64,000 nt of DNA, taken from Metallumcola ferriviriculae. GTDB taxonomy: Bacteria; Bacillota; JADQBR01. Under the pieces are notes generated by a model that saw nothing but the letters and a program-made list of their open reading frames with translations, searched no databases and was not told where the DNA came from. Below, one piece after another: positions 35,320 through 43,462 of the stretch. The translations under genes were made by a program, and so were the position numbers. Location: positions 348,501 to 412,500 of the forward strand of contig NZ_CP121694.1 in NCBI RefSeq assembly GCF_035573695.1. The letters are read 5' to 3'. Position 1 is the first letter of the stretch. Each line of letters starts with the position of its first letter.

Positions 35320-35613
35320 ATGATAAAAACTGATTTAAAAGGAGCATACTCTGTGGATCAAATCTTTCCGGAATTATTAAATATTAAGGATTATGGGGTT
35401 ATAACCTTTGATACTACCCATGATGCCGTCAAAAGCGAAGTAATTTTGAAAGAACAACAAGCCAGATTTCTGTTGATACCTACGCCAAGGAGTATCTCAG
35501 CCAGCTGCGGCATGGCGGTAAAGTTTCTCTGGGAGGATAAGGAAAGCATTATTGCAATTCTTCTAGAACAAGGCGTGCGCTATCATGGAGTGCATCATAT
35601 AGTAAAAGGGTGA
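35320..35613 (+). CDS. DUF3343 (putative Se/S carrier-like) protein
   Basis: 97 residues. The core Phe-Leu-Leu-Ile-Pro-Thr-Pro-Arg-Ser-Ile-Ser-Ala-Ser-Cys-Gly-Met-Ala near 50-66 is the DUF3343 signature, where the single Cys is thought to carry sulfur or selenium. Its last codons overlap the possible start of the UroD-like gene, implying coupled translation. Function not established for the family. The ATG at 35320 has only weak ribosome-site support. Confidence 0.75.
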   Translation: MIKTDLKGAYSVDQIFPELLNIKDYGVITFDTTHDAVKSEVILKEQQARFLLIPTPRSISASCGMAVKFLWEDKESIIAILLEQGVRYHGVHHIVKG

Positions 35614-35618
35614 TGAAA

Positions 35619-36638
35619 ATGACCGACGGCGCTAGCGAATTTAATTTTGTTTTGAATGGCAAGACCCCCCGACATATATTACGCGGGGAATTTTCTTTAA
35701 GTCATGAACTATGTACTATTCTAACTGGTAATTCCGGGGAGGATAATTATTTGCCCGCCGTGAAGCAGTTGGGGTTCGATTTCTTTGGCGTTATTGCTGA
35801 ATATCCTGATAAGAAGTATTTGAGTACAGACAGCAAAGGAAGAAAGGTTTTCCGGGATTATTGGGGGCGAATTTTCTGGCGGCTGCCTCAAGGCAGGGAA
35901 CAACTGGTGGAATATCCGGTGGTGGATTTCAATCAGTTAAAAGGCTACCAATTTCCCAGTGTGAAAGAAGTTTCATTTAACCATAGCAAGCTGTTGAAAA
36001 ATAGGGATATCTTTACTTTCGGTGTGGTGGACGGTGTTTTCCAGACAGCAGCCCGCACCATGGATTTATTGGACTTTTTGGGCATATTGGCTGAGCGACC
36101 GAAAAGGGCGGCATTGCTTATTGAGCAGGCGACAGAGTATGCTTGTGCGCTTGCCTCGCAGCTTAGCAGTTTGGGGGTTGATGCTATCTTGGTGGCAGAT
36201 GATGTGGCTCATTACGGTGGTCTTTTTTGCTCAGAGCAGACATTTATGAGATGGATTGCCCCATGGGAAGAAATGTTATTTCGCCATATTGCTAAGCAGG
36301 GCAAACCGGTTTTTTTTCATTCTGACGGAAACATTATGTCTCTTATGGATTGGTTATCTGGTAGCGTATTGGGTGTACATTCTCTAGATCGGTGTCCAGG
36401 TATGGATATGGCTGCTATTAAAAATCATTATGGTAATAAGCTAATTCTAATGGGAGGAATGCCATTAGCGGCACTTTATTCGGATGAGCTGGTCCAAGTT
36501 AGGGATGAAACTAGTCAACTTATTTCCCAGCTTAGCCCAGGGGGCAGGGGATATATTCTTTCCACCACCAGTGGGTTCCTAACTGAAGAGATAAACCCTC
36601 AAGCACTGCAGGAAATGTACCGCTTGCCCCGTGGCTAA
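35619..36638 (+). CDS. Uroporphyrinogen decarboxylase-like protein (MtaA/methyltransferase group)
   Basis: About 339 residues with the UroD TIM-barrel layout. Asp-Asp-Val-Ala-His-Tyr-Gly-Gly lies near 192, Phe-His-Ser-Asp-Gly-Asn near 232 (the zinc-site His of the corrinoid methyltransferase branch) and Leu-Met-Gly-Gly-Met near 275. The Arg residues of true haem-pathway HemE are not apparent, so a methyltransferase or related role in one-carbon or thiol chemistry is likelier. The ATG at 35619 lies eight bases after AAAAGGG. Probable operon with the DUF3343 gene. Confidence 0.78.
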   Translation: MTDGASEFNFVLNGKTPRHILRGEFSLSHELCTILTGNSGEDNYLPAVKQLGFDFFGVIAEYPDKKYLSTDSKGRKVFRDYWGRIFWRLPQGREQLVEYPVVDFNQLKGYQFPSVKEVSFNHSKLLKNRDIFTFGVVDGVFQTAARTMDLLDFLGILAERPKRAALLIEQATEYACALASQLSSLGVDAILVADDVAHYGGLFCSEQTFMRWIAPWEEMLFRHIAKQGKPVFFHSDGNIMSLMDWLSGSVLGVHSLDRCPGMDMAAIKNHYGNKLILMGGMPLAALYSDELVQVRDETSQLISQLSPGGRGYILSTTSGFLTEEINPQALQEMYRLPRG

Positions 36639-36703
36639 GGCAGTGGTATGTTTCAGATTCGCTGGAATGTATCTATAGTGTAATAAAATGAGAGGTGACT
36701 GAC

Positions 36704-37327
36704 TTGCAGGGCTATCTGACTATTGCTCGAGGAGCGAGAGTAGAAATTGAAATTAAGAAATCCCGTTTTATTGCCCATGTTAAGCAGGTGGCAGATGCCG
36801 AGGAAGCAGCAGGATTCATTGATACCATAAAACTCAAACATCGGGAAGCAGCCCATAATGTCTCGGCCTTCGTGGCCGGTATTGATCATAAGGAGCAGCG
36901 GTGCAGTGATGACGGGGAACCGAAGGGTACAGCGGGATTACCTGTTTTAGAAGTATTGAGGCGTAATAATATTACCAACACGGTGGTGGTTGTAACTCGC
37001 TATTTTGGTGGCATTAAGTTGGGAGCGGGCGGACTAATTCGAGCTTACGGGCGAGCTGCCCGGCAGGGAATTGAAAGTGCCGGAATGGTACGAATGGAGG
37101 TTTTTGTCAAGCTGGTAGTAGAAGCGGATTACAGTTTGATGGGAATTATAGAGAGAGAAGCTGCTGATGCGGGGGCTAGAAGAGGGAAACACCTTTTCCG
37201 CGAAAAAGTATTATTAAATTTCTGGGTTCGAAATGAAAAGCTGGAACAGACGAAGAAACGCTTAGTTGAGGCAACTAACGATGCGCTGAAACTAGAGTCA
37301 AAAGAAGAGAAATATTTATCGGTGTAG
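36704..37327 (+). CDS. yigZ: YigZ/IMPACT family protein
   Basis: About 207 residues. The N-terminal domain has Lys-Lys-Ser-Arg-Phe-Ile-Ala-His near 15-22, Cys-Ser-Asp-Asp-Gly-Glu-Pro-Lys-Gly-Thr-Ala-Gly near 67-78 and Thr-Arg-Tyr-Phe-Gly-Gly-Ile-Lys-Leu-Gly near 99-108, the UPF0029 signature. A C-terminal DUF1949 part follows. It is a cytoplasmic protein thought to bind nucleic acid or ribosomes. A TTG at 36704 spaced six bases from GAGGTG is the best start; GTG at 36695 overlaps that site. Confidence 0.9.
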   Translation: MQGYLTIARGARVEIEIKKSRFIAHVKQVADAEEAAGFIDTIKLKHREAAHNVSAFVAGIDHKEQRCSDDGEPKGTAGLPVLEVLRRNNITNTVVVVTRYFGGIKLGAGGLIRAYGRAARQGIESAGMVRMEVFVKLVVEADYSLMGIIEREAADAGARRGKHLFREKVLLNFWVRNEKLEQTKKRLVEATNDALKLESKEEKYLSV

Positions 37328-37341
37328 AATTCTATAAAAAA

Positions 37342-37380
37342 AAATCAGGTGTGCATTTAGGCTGAAAGCACACCTGATTT
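37342..37380. terminator. Terminator shared by yigZ and the 48-residue ORF
   Basis: A perfect 13-bp repeat AAATCAGGTGTGC/GCACACCTGATTT with a 13-base loop, preceded by an A run and ending in T. It sits between two converging genes and can serve both. Confidence 0.85.
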
Positions 37381-37386
37381 ACGGCC

Positions 37387-37533
37387 TTAGCCAAATTGGT
37401 AAAGCAGTATAAAGACGAATAATAACAAGCCGCTGAAAATAAGCCATGCCATAAATGTGGAGGCATGTTCTTGATGCTCCGTTTCCGGTTTATAATAAGT
37501 CTGCATTAATGAAGCGGGTTTTTCGCCTGCCAT
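37387..37533 (-). CDS. 48-residue single-helix membrane protein
   Basis: A short ORF that starts with ATG at 37533 eight bases after AAGGAGGGA and stops at 37387. A hydrophilic N-terminus (Glu-Thr-Glu-His-Gln-Glu-His) precedes one membrane helix of about 20 residues ending Leu-Leu-Tyr-Gln-Phe-Gly. Length and topology recall the small accessory subunits of haem-copper oxidases (subunit IIa, CcoQ), but no oxidase genes are here and the similarity is only in form. Shares the hairpin terminator with yigZ. Confidence 0.7.
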   Translation of the reverse strand: MAGEKPASLMQTYYKPETEHQEHASTFMAWLIFSGLLLFVFILLYQFG

Positions 37534-37629
37534 GTTTATCCCTCCTTGGTAGGTTTGCGTTTGTAAAACATTCTAGTAATAGTTTATTTCGTCAAAGAGT
37601 AAACAATTCCTGCCTATAACAGGTAGCAA

Positions 37630-38511
37630 ATGGGAGCGAGAGAATTGGAGCAAGAAAGAATAACAGCTGCAAAGGCCGCGGTGTTTATCGGGGTGCTGGC
37701 GGTTTCCTTCGCGGCTATCTTTGTGCGCTGGGCCGAGGCGCCGCCTGTAATTATTGCTATGTATAGATTGCTATTTGCTGCGGCTTTGACGCTGGCTATA
37801 ATAGTTTTTAAGAATGGGCGTTTCAAAAAAGTGGCGGTTGCTGACATTGGTTGGGCACTGTTGGCCGGCTTTTTTTTAGCGATGCATTTTTATAGCTGGT
37901 TTACCTCCTTAGAGCTTACATCAGTAGCCAGTTCCACAGTATTAGTCACCATGCAGCCGTTGTTTATTTTTGCTGGCGCATATTTATTTTCCAGCAAAAG
38001 GGTGACCTTTGCTGAGATTTCGGCAGCAGTTATAGCGCTGATAGGAAGCGCTATAATTGCGATGGGTGACTGGGACGCTGCCAATGCCTTTGCCGGGGAT
38101 GCCCTGGCTTTGTTAGGAGCACTGTTAGTGGCGCTGTATCTTCTGGTGGGAAGACGGGTAAGATCTCATGTGCCAACTTTGGAATATACCTTTATTGTAT
38201 ACTTTACCAGTGCAGCGGTTTTGGCCCTTATGGCAGTAATAACTGACAAGTCTTTTTACCCATATCCCCAAAGCACATGGGCGATATTTTTACTGCTGGC
38301 GTTAGTACCTACATTGCTTGGACATAGCTTGTTTAACTGGGCGCTGGAATATTTGGAAACCAGATTTATCTCTGTAAGTATCTTGGGTGAACCGGTAGGA
38401 GCGGCAGCGTTGGCTTATATTTTTTTGGGAGAACTACCGGGGATTTATACTGTCTATGGCAGTTCTATGGTGTTATTCGGATTATATTTGTTTCACCGAA
38501 AGAAAGTATGA
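37630..38511 (+). CDS. EamA/DMT superfamily transporter
   Basis: 293 residues, ten helices in two EamA repeats. The first repeat contains Arg-Trp-Ala-Glu-Ala-Pro-Pro near 36 and the second ends with Gly-Glu-Pro-Val-Gly-Ala-Ala-Ala near 255. Likely a metabolite exporter, substrate unknown. The ATG at 37630 lacks a clear ribosome site; the TTG at 37645 follows GGGAGCGAG and may be the true start. Followed by a small membrane gene 52 bases on. Confidence 0.85.
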   Translation: MGARELEQERITAAKAAVFIGVLAVSFAAIFVRWAEAPPVIIAMYRLLFAAALTLAIIVFKNGRFKKVAVADIGWALLAGFFLAMHFYSWFTSLELTSVASSTVLVTMQPLFIFAGAYLFSSKRVTFAEISAAVIALIGSAIIAMGDWDAANAFAGDALALLGALLVALYLLVGRRVRSHVPTLEYTFIVYFTSAAVLALMAVITDKSFYPYPQSTWAIFLLLALVPTLLGHSLFNWALEYLETRFISVSILGEPVGAAALAYIFLGELPGIYTVYGSSMVLFGLYLFHRKKV

Positions 38512-38562
38512 ACCACAGTTCGAAAGCATAAGCATTAAGAAAAAGCAGGGGAGGCTGGGCTA

Positions 38563-38841
38563 TTGTGGTTCTTAATCAAGGATAAATATGTATTCGGCAT
38601 GGCTTTTATGCGTGTATTCTCAGGTTGTATCGAAATTAGCGCAGCCCTGCTGATGCTCTACTTTAACCGGGTGGAAACAGCTGTTAAAATTAATGCGGGG
38701 CTGGCATTGGTGGGACCGATAATCTTGTTTTTAGTTATGTCTCTTGGCTTGCTGGGGTTGGCAGGAAAGCTGCCGATCAGTAAAATGGTCTATGTGTTGT
38801 TGGGAGTGGCATTGATATTTTACGGCGTTAACAAGGGCTGA
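38563..38841 (+). CDS. yqhV: YqhV/DUF2619 family small membrane protein
   Basis: 92 residues with three membrane helices. The Phe-Met-Arg-x-Phe-Ser-Gly-x-Ile-Glu-Ile segment near 16-26 and the layout match YqhV of Bacillus, a small protein of unknown function conserved in spore formers. The start is a TTG with AGGGGAGG eight bases upstream. Confidence 0.75.
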   Translation: MWFLIKDKYVFGMAFMRVFSGCIEISAALLMLYFNRVETAVKINAGLALVGPIILFLVMSLGLLGLAGKLPISKMVYVLLGVALIFYGVNKG

Positions 38842-38859
38842 TTGAAAGCTCGGTTAACG
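38826..38859. terminator. Hairpin at converging ends of yqhV and MFS gene
   Basis: CGTTAAC at 38826-38832 and GTTAACG at 38853-38859 form a hairpin with a partly paired inner part, followed on the plus strand by TTGTTTTCTTTTT. It overlaps the stop codons of both genes. Confidence 0.55.
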
Positions 38860-40299
38860 TTGTTTTCTTTTTATGAAAGGAAACAAAATAAGCAGGCTGC
38901 CGGCAACCCCTAAAGCGGGCTTCCAAACCTTACGAAAGGTTAGTGACGAGGTGCGGCGTGGGATGCTATCTTGTTTTTGGTTATCCAGCGGCTTAGAACC
39001 TCTTGTTTGGTCCGGATTTTGGTCGCTTTCTTGCTCAATAGAAGATTGCTGTTCTCCTGCTTCCTGTTTACCAGTTTTTGAATCGCCCGAGTTATCCGCT
39101 GGCTGAGCCAATTCTTTTTTAGTAATCAATAGGAAGCTCAAGCCAAAGGCCAGCAAGGCGATGCCGCTTGCTCCCCAAAACATCACCGGCTTACTAATTT
39201 CCAGCAGTTTACTATAGGTTGGCGGACCAGCGGCCACACCGAAGAAACGGACTGTGCCATAAAGGGCGGTAACACCGCCACGTTCTTCTAAAGGTGCAGC
39301 ACTGGTAACTACAGTATTAACTGCGGGTAGTACGGAACCGGTGCCGATGCCCATAATTAGAATGGCAATAAAGAAGATGATATTGGCCTTAAATATGGAT
39401 AATACAATCAAGGAGAAAGTCAGTATCGCTAACCCCCCGACGATAAAGAGTTTCATCAGGTTGGCATTATTTTTTAGCACCCTGCCGGATATAAAGGAAG
39501 TGGTGGACATGGCCAGTACTGGTCCGGCCAGAGCGAAACCCTTGATTACCCCATTAAGCCCATATTCAACTTCCAAGACATCGGACAGGTATGCTAAAAT
39601 ACCAAACAGGGTAAAAAGAACCACGCTGGCAGCAAGATACGAACCGATAAGAGATTTGCCGGTTTTAGCAAAGATATTGCCTATACCTGCGATGTACTGT
39701 TTAAAGGAACTGCTCTCTTTTTCCGATTTTGGTTCCTTTACCAGAAACCAGACGCCCAACGCGACCGGAATGGCGAGGAACGAATAGACAAAGAAGAGTG
39801 TGTACCAGGTAATTAAAGCTATCAGAGAGCCAAGAATCGGGCTGACAACTTTGCCCAGTCCGTTGGCGGACTCTATAGCTCCTTGGGCTTGACTCCTTTC
39901 GTTACTAGTGAAGATATCACTTACCAGAGCCATCGCAATTGGTCCTGTGCCTGCGGCGCCGACACCTTGGATAATTCGGCCTGCAAGCAGTACCGTATAA
40001 GCATTAGACTGAAAAAATATAGGGGCAATTCCCGAAACTAGGCCGCCAATTCCGTAAATCAATAGGGAAGGGACAATAATTAGTTTCCGACTGATCTTAT
40101 CGGATAAAAAACCTAAAATAGGTATACTTAACCCTGCGGGTATGGAAAACAAGGTAATTATTAAGCCAACTTGAAATTGAGAGATGCCTAAGGCACTTTT
40201 CATCTGGGGGAAAACCGGAATAAGCATGGAATTACCTAACACCATTAATAACGGCACGCCACCCAGTGCCGTTAATTTGATAATGGAATCTTTTTTCAT
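38854..40299 (-). CDS. MFS transporter with hydrophilic C-terminal tail
   Basis: 481 residues. Twelve helices fill the first 390 residues, with Gly-Phe-Leu-Ser-Asp-Lys-Ile-Ser-Arg-Lys near 63-72 (MFS loop 2-3) and Gly-Arg-Ile-Ile-Gln-Gly-Val-Gly-Ala-Ala near 107-116, as in the drug:H+ antiporter DHA group. A charged Gln/Glu/Ser/Asp tail of about 60 residues follows, then one more helix ending in Lys/Arg. The tail is unusual and may be a cytoplasmic regulatory part. The ATG has AAAAGGAGG upstream. Substrate unknown. Confidence 0.88.
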   Translation of the reverse strand: MKKDSIIKLTALGGVPLLMVLGNSMLIPVFPQMKSALGISQFQVGLIITLFSIPAGLSIPILGFLSDKISRKLIIVPSLLIYGIGGLVSGIAPIFFQSNAYTVLLAGRIIQGVGAAGTGPIAMALVSDIFTSNERSQAQGAIESANGLGKVVSPILGSLIALITWYTLFFVYSFLAIPVALGVWFLVKEPKSEKESSSFKQYIAGIGNIFAKTGKSLIGSYLAASVVLFTLFGILAYLSDVLEVEYGLNGVIKGFALAGPVLAMSTTSFISGRVLKNNANLMKLFIVGGLAILTFSLIVLSIFKANIIFFIAILIMGIGTGSVLPAVNTVVTSAAPLEERGGVTALYGTVRFFGVAAGPPTYSKLLEISKPVMFWGASGIALLAFGLSFLLITKKELAQPADNSGDSKTGKQEAGEQQSSIEQESDQNPDQTRGSKPLDNQKQDSIPRRTSSLTFRKVWKPALGVAGSLLILFPFIKRKQR

Positions 40300-40416
40300 T
40301 TTATGCCTCCTTTTCTCGGCTAAGAAATAGTGTGCCCCATCGTATGATAAAAAATAAACGGTGCTGCGGCACCGAGAAAAAGAATTATAAAAATAACTAA
40401 AAATTTTTTTGTGTTA

Positions 40417-41457
40417 TTATGCGTACACCAGATAGACCATGACCAGGGTTACTACACTTACAGCCAGCATGGCCCCGAAACCGACGATAACTGGTTTGAA
40501 ACCGGATACACGCATTCGGGCAAATTCCGTACGGAAGCCAATACCGGCAAAAGAAAGCATGAAAGCCCAGCTGGATAAGTGTTTCAGAGAAGTGATATTA
40601 TCACTGGAGAAAAAGCCAACTGTTCCCAGTAAAGAAAAGGCTAAAAACCCTAGCAGAAATTTAGGGAAGCGGCTCCAAATAAACTGCCCTTTGTTTTCCA
40701 CTTGGCCTGTCATTCCTTTACGGGCGTAGACTAAAGCGAATGCTAAGATTACTACACCCATTAGGGCATTACGGGTCAGCTTTGCTATAGTTGCAAACTG
40801 CCCGGCTTGGTCGGAAAAGGCAAAGCCCGTTGCCACAGCTTCGGCGGTATTATCTACGGCAAGGCCCGCCCAGAACCCAAATACTGTGTCAGATAGACCC
40901 ATGAGGTGGCCCAGCAGTGGGTAAAGGAATACTGCCACAGCGCCAAAGATTAAAATGGTGGCGATGGCATAGCTGGCATCCTCCTCATCTGCTTCGATGG
41001 CTCCGGTGGCTCCGATAATAGCGGATACGCCGCAGATACCCACGCCGATAGCGATGAGACTACCCATTTTGTCAGGAATTTTGAATATTCTTTCCAGTAA
41101 TTTGACAGTTGCAATGGATACGGATATTTCGATGAGCACCAATAGGAAACCGGTGCCGCCCAATTGCGCCACATGCTGCAATAAAAGTCGCGCGCCCAAA
41201 AAGACAATGCCGGTTTTAAGCCACAGTTCATAAGTATTTATTCCGGGGACGAACACCTGGGGAATTGTCACGGCGTTGCTTATTATCATGCCCAACAGGA
41301 TGGCTATTAGGACATAATCCATATGAGGAATATAGCCAGCAATTATTTTCGCCGCATAGCCCACTGCAAGCAGCAGCAGTATTCCCGGGATTTTCTCAAA
41401 AAACCGCATGAACAGGGATTGGGGTTGGCTAATTATTACACTCTGCTTAACAGACAA
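40417..41457 (-). CDS. YeiH/UPF0324 family permease (second copy)
   Basis: About 346 residues with ten or so helices. Gly-Val-Gly-Ile-Cys-Gly-Val-Ser-Ala-Ile near 140 and Gly-Leu-Ala-Val-Asp-Asn-Thr-Ala-Glu-Ala near 200 are the core motifs. It is related to the copy at 26731-27732 but with a different Asp-Asn-Thr motif in place of Asn-Asp-Thr. The TTG at 41457 lies eight bases after AAGGAG; the GTG at 41466 overlaps that site and is rejected. A 30-codon ORF lies 26 bases upstream. Beyond an inserted IS, comA-comB diverges, which suggests export of sulfite, sulfate or a sulfonate; this is inference. Confidence 0.88.
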   Translation of the reverse strand: MSVKQSVIISQPQSLFMRFFEKIPGILLLLAVGYAAKIIAGYIPHMDYVLIAILLGMIISNAVTIPQVFVPGINTYELWLKTGIVFLGARLLLQHVAQLGGTGFLLVLIEISVSIATVKLLERIFKIPDKMGSLIAIGVGICGVSAIIGATGAIEADEEDASYAIATILIFGAVAVFLYPLLGHLMGLSDTVFGFWAGLAVDNTAEAVATGFAFSDQAGQFATIAKLTRNALMGVVILAFALVYARKGMTGQVENKGQFIWSRFPKFLLGFLAFSLLGTVGFFSSDNITSLKHLSSWAFMLSFAGIGFRTEFARMRVSGFKPVIVGFGAMLAVSVVTLVMVYLVYA

Positions 41458-41483
41458 ATGTACCACTCCTTAATTAAATTTGT

Positions 41484-41576
41484 TTACCAGGGAACATTGC
41501 TAATGATACCGAATTTTACTACCAGCGCCACAACACTGGCGAGAATTACGGCGAACCAATCGGTGGATATTTTCAT
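41484..41576 (-). CDS. 30-residue single-helix ORF preceding YeiH copy 2
   Basis: An ATG at 41576 with GAGAGGAGGAAA upstream opens 30 codons ending at 41484. The peptide begins Met-Lys-Ile-Ser-Thr-Asp-Trp-Phe-Ala-Val, has one membrane helix and ends Val-Pro-Trp. The excellent ribosome site, the hydrophobic character and the 26-base distance to the permease gene suggest a small membrane partner or a leader. No homology can be claimed by eye beyond a vague likeness to N-terminal extensions of longer YeiH-type proteins. Confidence 0.6.
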   Translation of the reverse strand: MKISTDWFAVILASVVALVVKFGIISNVPW

Positions 41577-41596
41577 GGCTTTTCCTCCTCTCTTTT

Positions 41597-41609
41597 AAGG
41601 ACACAAATA
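41597..41609 (+). repeat. 13-bp direct repeat, left copy
   Basis: AAGGACACAAATA here is repeated exactly at 43324-43336, on the other side of the transposase gene. With two more bases it matches 14 of 15, consistent with a target-site duplication. Confidence 0.75.
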
Positions 41610-43321
41610 GGCGTTTGCAAAACGCCGCAACCCTTGCAAATTCTATCTTTTTTCTTGCTTAGTTATATAGAACTCCTCACTTGTCTTGTGTAAAATATAG
41701 TTAACAGGCAATATCTACATTCAACAAGAAAGGAGATCTATTCTGTGAAATTTAAACAATTATCCCTATCTGATATTTATGACGGTTGTCTTGATTTCGT
41801 TGATAAGGATAAACCTCGGTTTCTAGCGCTTCTTGAAGAGCATATTCAACTTTCAGAGTATATTTCGCTGAGTTTCTATCAGGCTTTTTACAAGCACTTT
41901 GGTCGCAAACGAAAATTTAAGCTTGAGTCTTTTCTTTATGCACTCATCATTCAGAGAATCTTTTCTATTCCTACAGATGCGCTTCTGATTATTTTTTTGA
42001 ATTTTTCCAAGGAAATCCGTGAATTCTGTGGTTTTTCTAAAGTACCTGATGCATCAAAATTTACACGATTTAAGCAAGATTTTTCTAAACATCTTCAAAC
42101 ACTTTTTGATAACCTTGTTGATCAAACTGAACCTATTTGTGAGCAAATTAACTCAGAACTTGCTTCATATCTCGTCTTTGATACCTCTGGCGTTGAAGCT
42201 TACGTTACTGAGAATAATCCTAAGTTTATCAATCGCTTAATCAAGCAGCTTAAGTCTCAATACAAAGGCAACTCTTCTGTTGACCCATACAAAATGGCAT
42301 ACGGCATTATGCCTTCCTGCGCATCATCAAATCCAAATGTCAAACAGCTTTACATCAATGGCCATTTTTGCTATGTCTATAAATTTGGTATGCTCACAAA
42401 TGGCCTTGGTATAGTCAGAAATATTTCCTTTTTTGATGAAGACTTTATAAATGCACACCCTGAAATCCCAATAGAGAAAAAGTCTGATTCCCCTGATGAA
42501 GATAAATCCTTATCCGATTCTAAAGCACTTAAACCTGTTCTGCGCGACTTTTTTAAAACACATACTCATTTTAAACCCAGCACGTTTATTGGCGATGCTG
42601 CTTTTGATACAAACGATTCCTATAACTTTTTATTGAAGGATTGTCACTTTTTAAAAACAGTCATTCCTCTGAACGAACGAGGTTCTAAGAACCTCCCTGA
42701 ACCCGGGTTCAACGAATCTGGACAACCTCTGTGTCCGTTAGATTCTTCTTTACCCATGAAATATGAAGGTAAAGCGCCCTTAAGGAGTGGCGTTGTTAGA
42801 GATAAATGGGTTTGCCCAAAAATGAAGTGGAAAGGTTCTAAACGCATTACTTTATGTGAACATCCTTGCTCCGACTCTCCTTCTGGTAGAATGTTTTATA
42901 CCTATCCTGAAAAAGACTTAAGACTTTATCCTGGCATTATTAGAGACACCCCTGAATGGATTGATATCTACAAAAATCGTTGCGTTATTGAGCAAACCAT
43001 TCAACACTTTAAATCCAATTTTGGCGTCGCCAACAGAAAAACTACAAATGCTTTAACCATTAAGGCTGACTTACTCCTTGCAGGAATTACTCAACTGCTT
43101 ACCGTTATTCTTGCAGACAAACTCCATAAACACGAACTCATCAGAAGCCTTAAACCTCTTTTGGCTTAGCAAATCCTTTATACTTGCTCTTTCAACCCGC
43201 AAAATACTTGCGGTTATTTGTGCCGAATTTTTTCTGTCCAACCTCTGCTTAAAATTTTCTGTCCTCTTTATTAAACTTTCTGATTAGCTGCCTACGTTAA
43301 ATTTTGAATTTCGCAATTACC
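41610..43321 (+). mobile_element. Insertion sequence, about 1.7 kb
   Basis: The element lies between the two copies of AAGGACACAAATA. Its ends are weak inverted repeats: the left end GGCGTTTGCAAAA matches the reverse complement of the right end GGTAATTGCGAAA at 9 of 13 positions. It carries one intact transposase gene. A 13-15 bp duplication is long and typical of some IS4-type elements; the family is not assigned. It separates the YeiH copy-2 unit from comAB. Confidence 0.75.
41745..43169 (+). CDS. DDE transposase
   Basis: 474 residues. An N-terminal helical domain with Phe-Cys-Gly-Phe and Asp-Ala-Ser-Lys-Phe-Thr-Arg-Phe near 100-113 resembles the DUF772-type DNA-binding part. The first catalytic Asp is probably in Val-Phe-Asp-Thr-Ser near 148 and the second in Gly-Asp-Ala-Ala-Phe-Asp near 285. 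The Glu is in Arg-Cys-Val-Ile-Glu-Gln-Thr-Ile-Gln-His-Phe-Lys near 418. The frame is intact. GTG start after AAAGGAGATC. It moves the surrounding IS. Confidence 0.88.
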   Translation: MKFKQLSLSDIYDGCLDFVDKDKPRFLALLEEHIQLSEYISLSFYQAFYKHFGRKRKFKLESFLYALIIQRIFSIPTDALLIIFLNFSKEIREFCGFSKVPDASKFTRFKQDFSKHLQTLFDNLVDQTEPICEQINSELASYLVFDTSGVEAYVTENNPKFINRLIKQLKSQYKGNSSVDPYKMAYGIMPSCASSNPNVKQLYINGHFCYVYKFGMLTNGLGIVRNISFFDEDFINAHPEIPIEKKSDSPDEDKSLSDSKALKPVLRDFFKTHTHFKPSTFIGDAAFDTNDSYNFLLKDCHFLKTVIPLNERGSKNLPEPGFNESGQPLCPLDSSLPMKYEGKAPLRSGVVRDKWVCPKMKWKGSKRITLCEHPCSDSPSGRMFYTYPEKDLRLYPGIIRDTPEWIDIYKNRCVIEQTIQHFKSNFGVANRKTTNALTIKADLLLAGITQLLTVILADKLHKHELIRSLKPLLA

Positions 43322-43462
43322 TAAAGGACACAAATATACCTGCTCCCTATATATGCTTAAGCCCGCATTTTTGCTACTAACGGGGAATTATTTACGCTGT
43401 CACCGGACAATGTTTCTCTGAATAATGTGACATAAAACTGTGTTGAAGGAGATGTTCGTTCG

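Noticed and set aside
41610-41624. GGCGTTTGCAAAACGCC at the left IS end read as an operator for comA or YeiH
   Set aside because: It lies inside the IS boundary defined by the direct repeat and belongs to the element's end.
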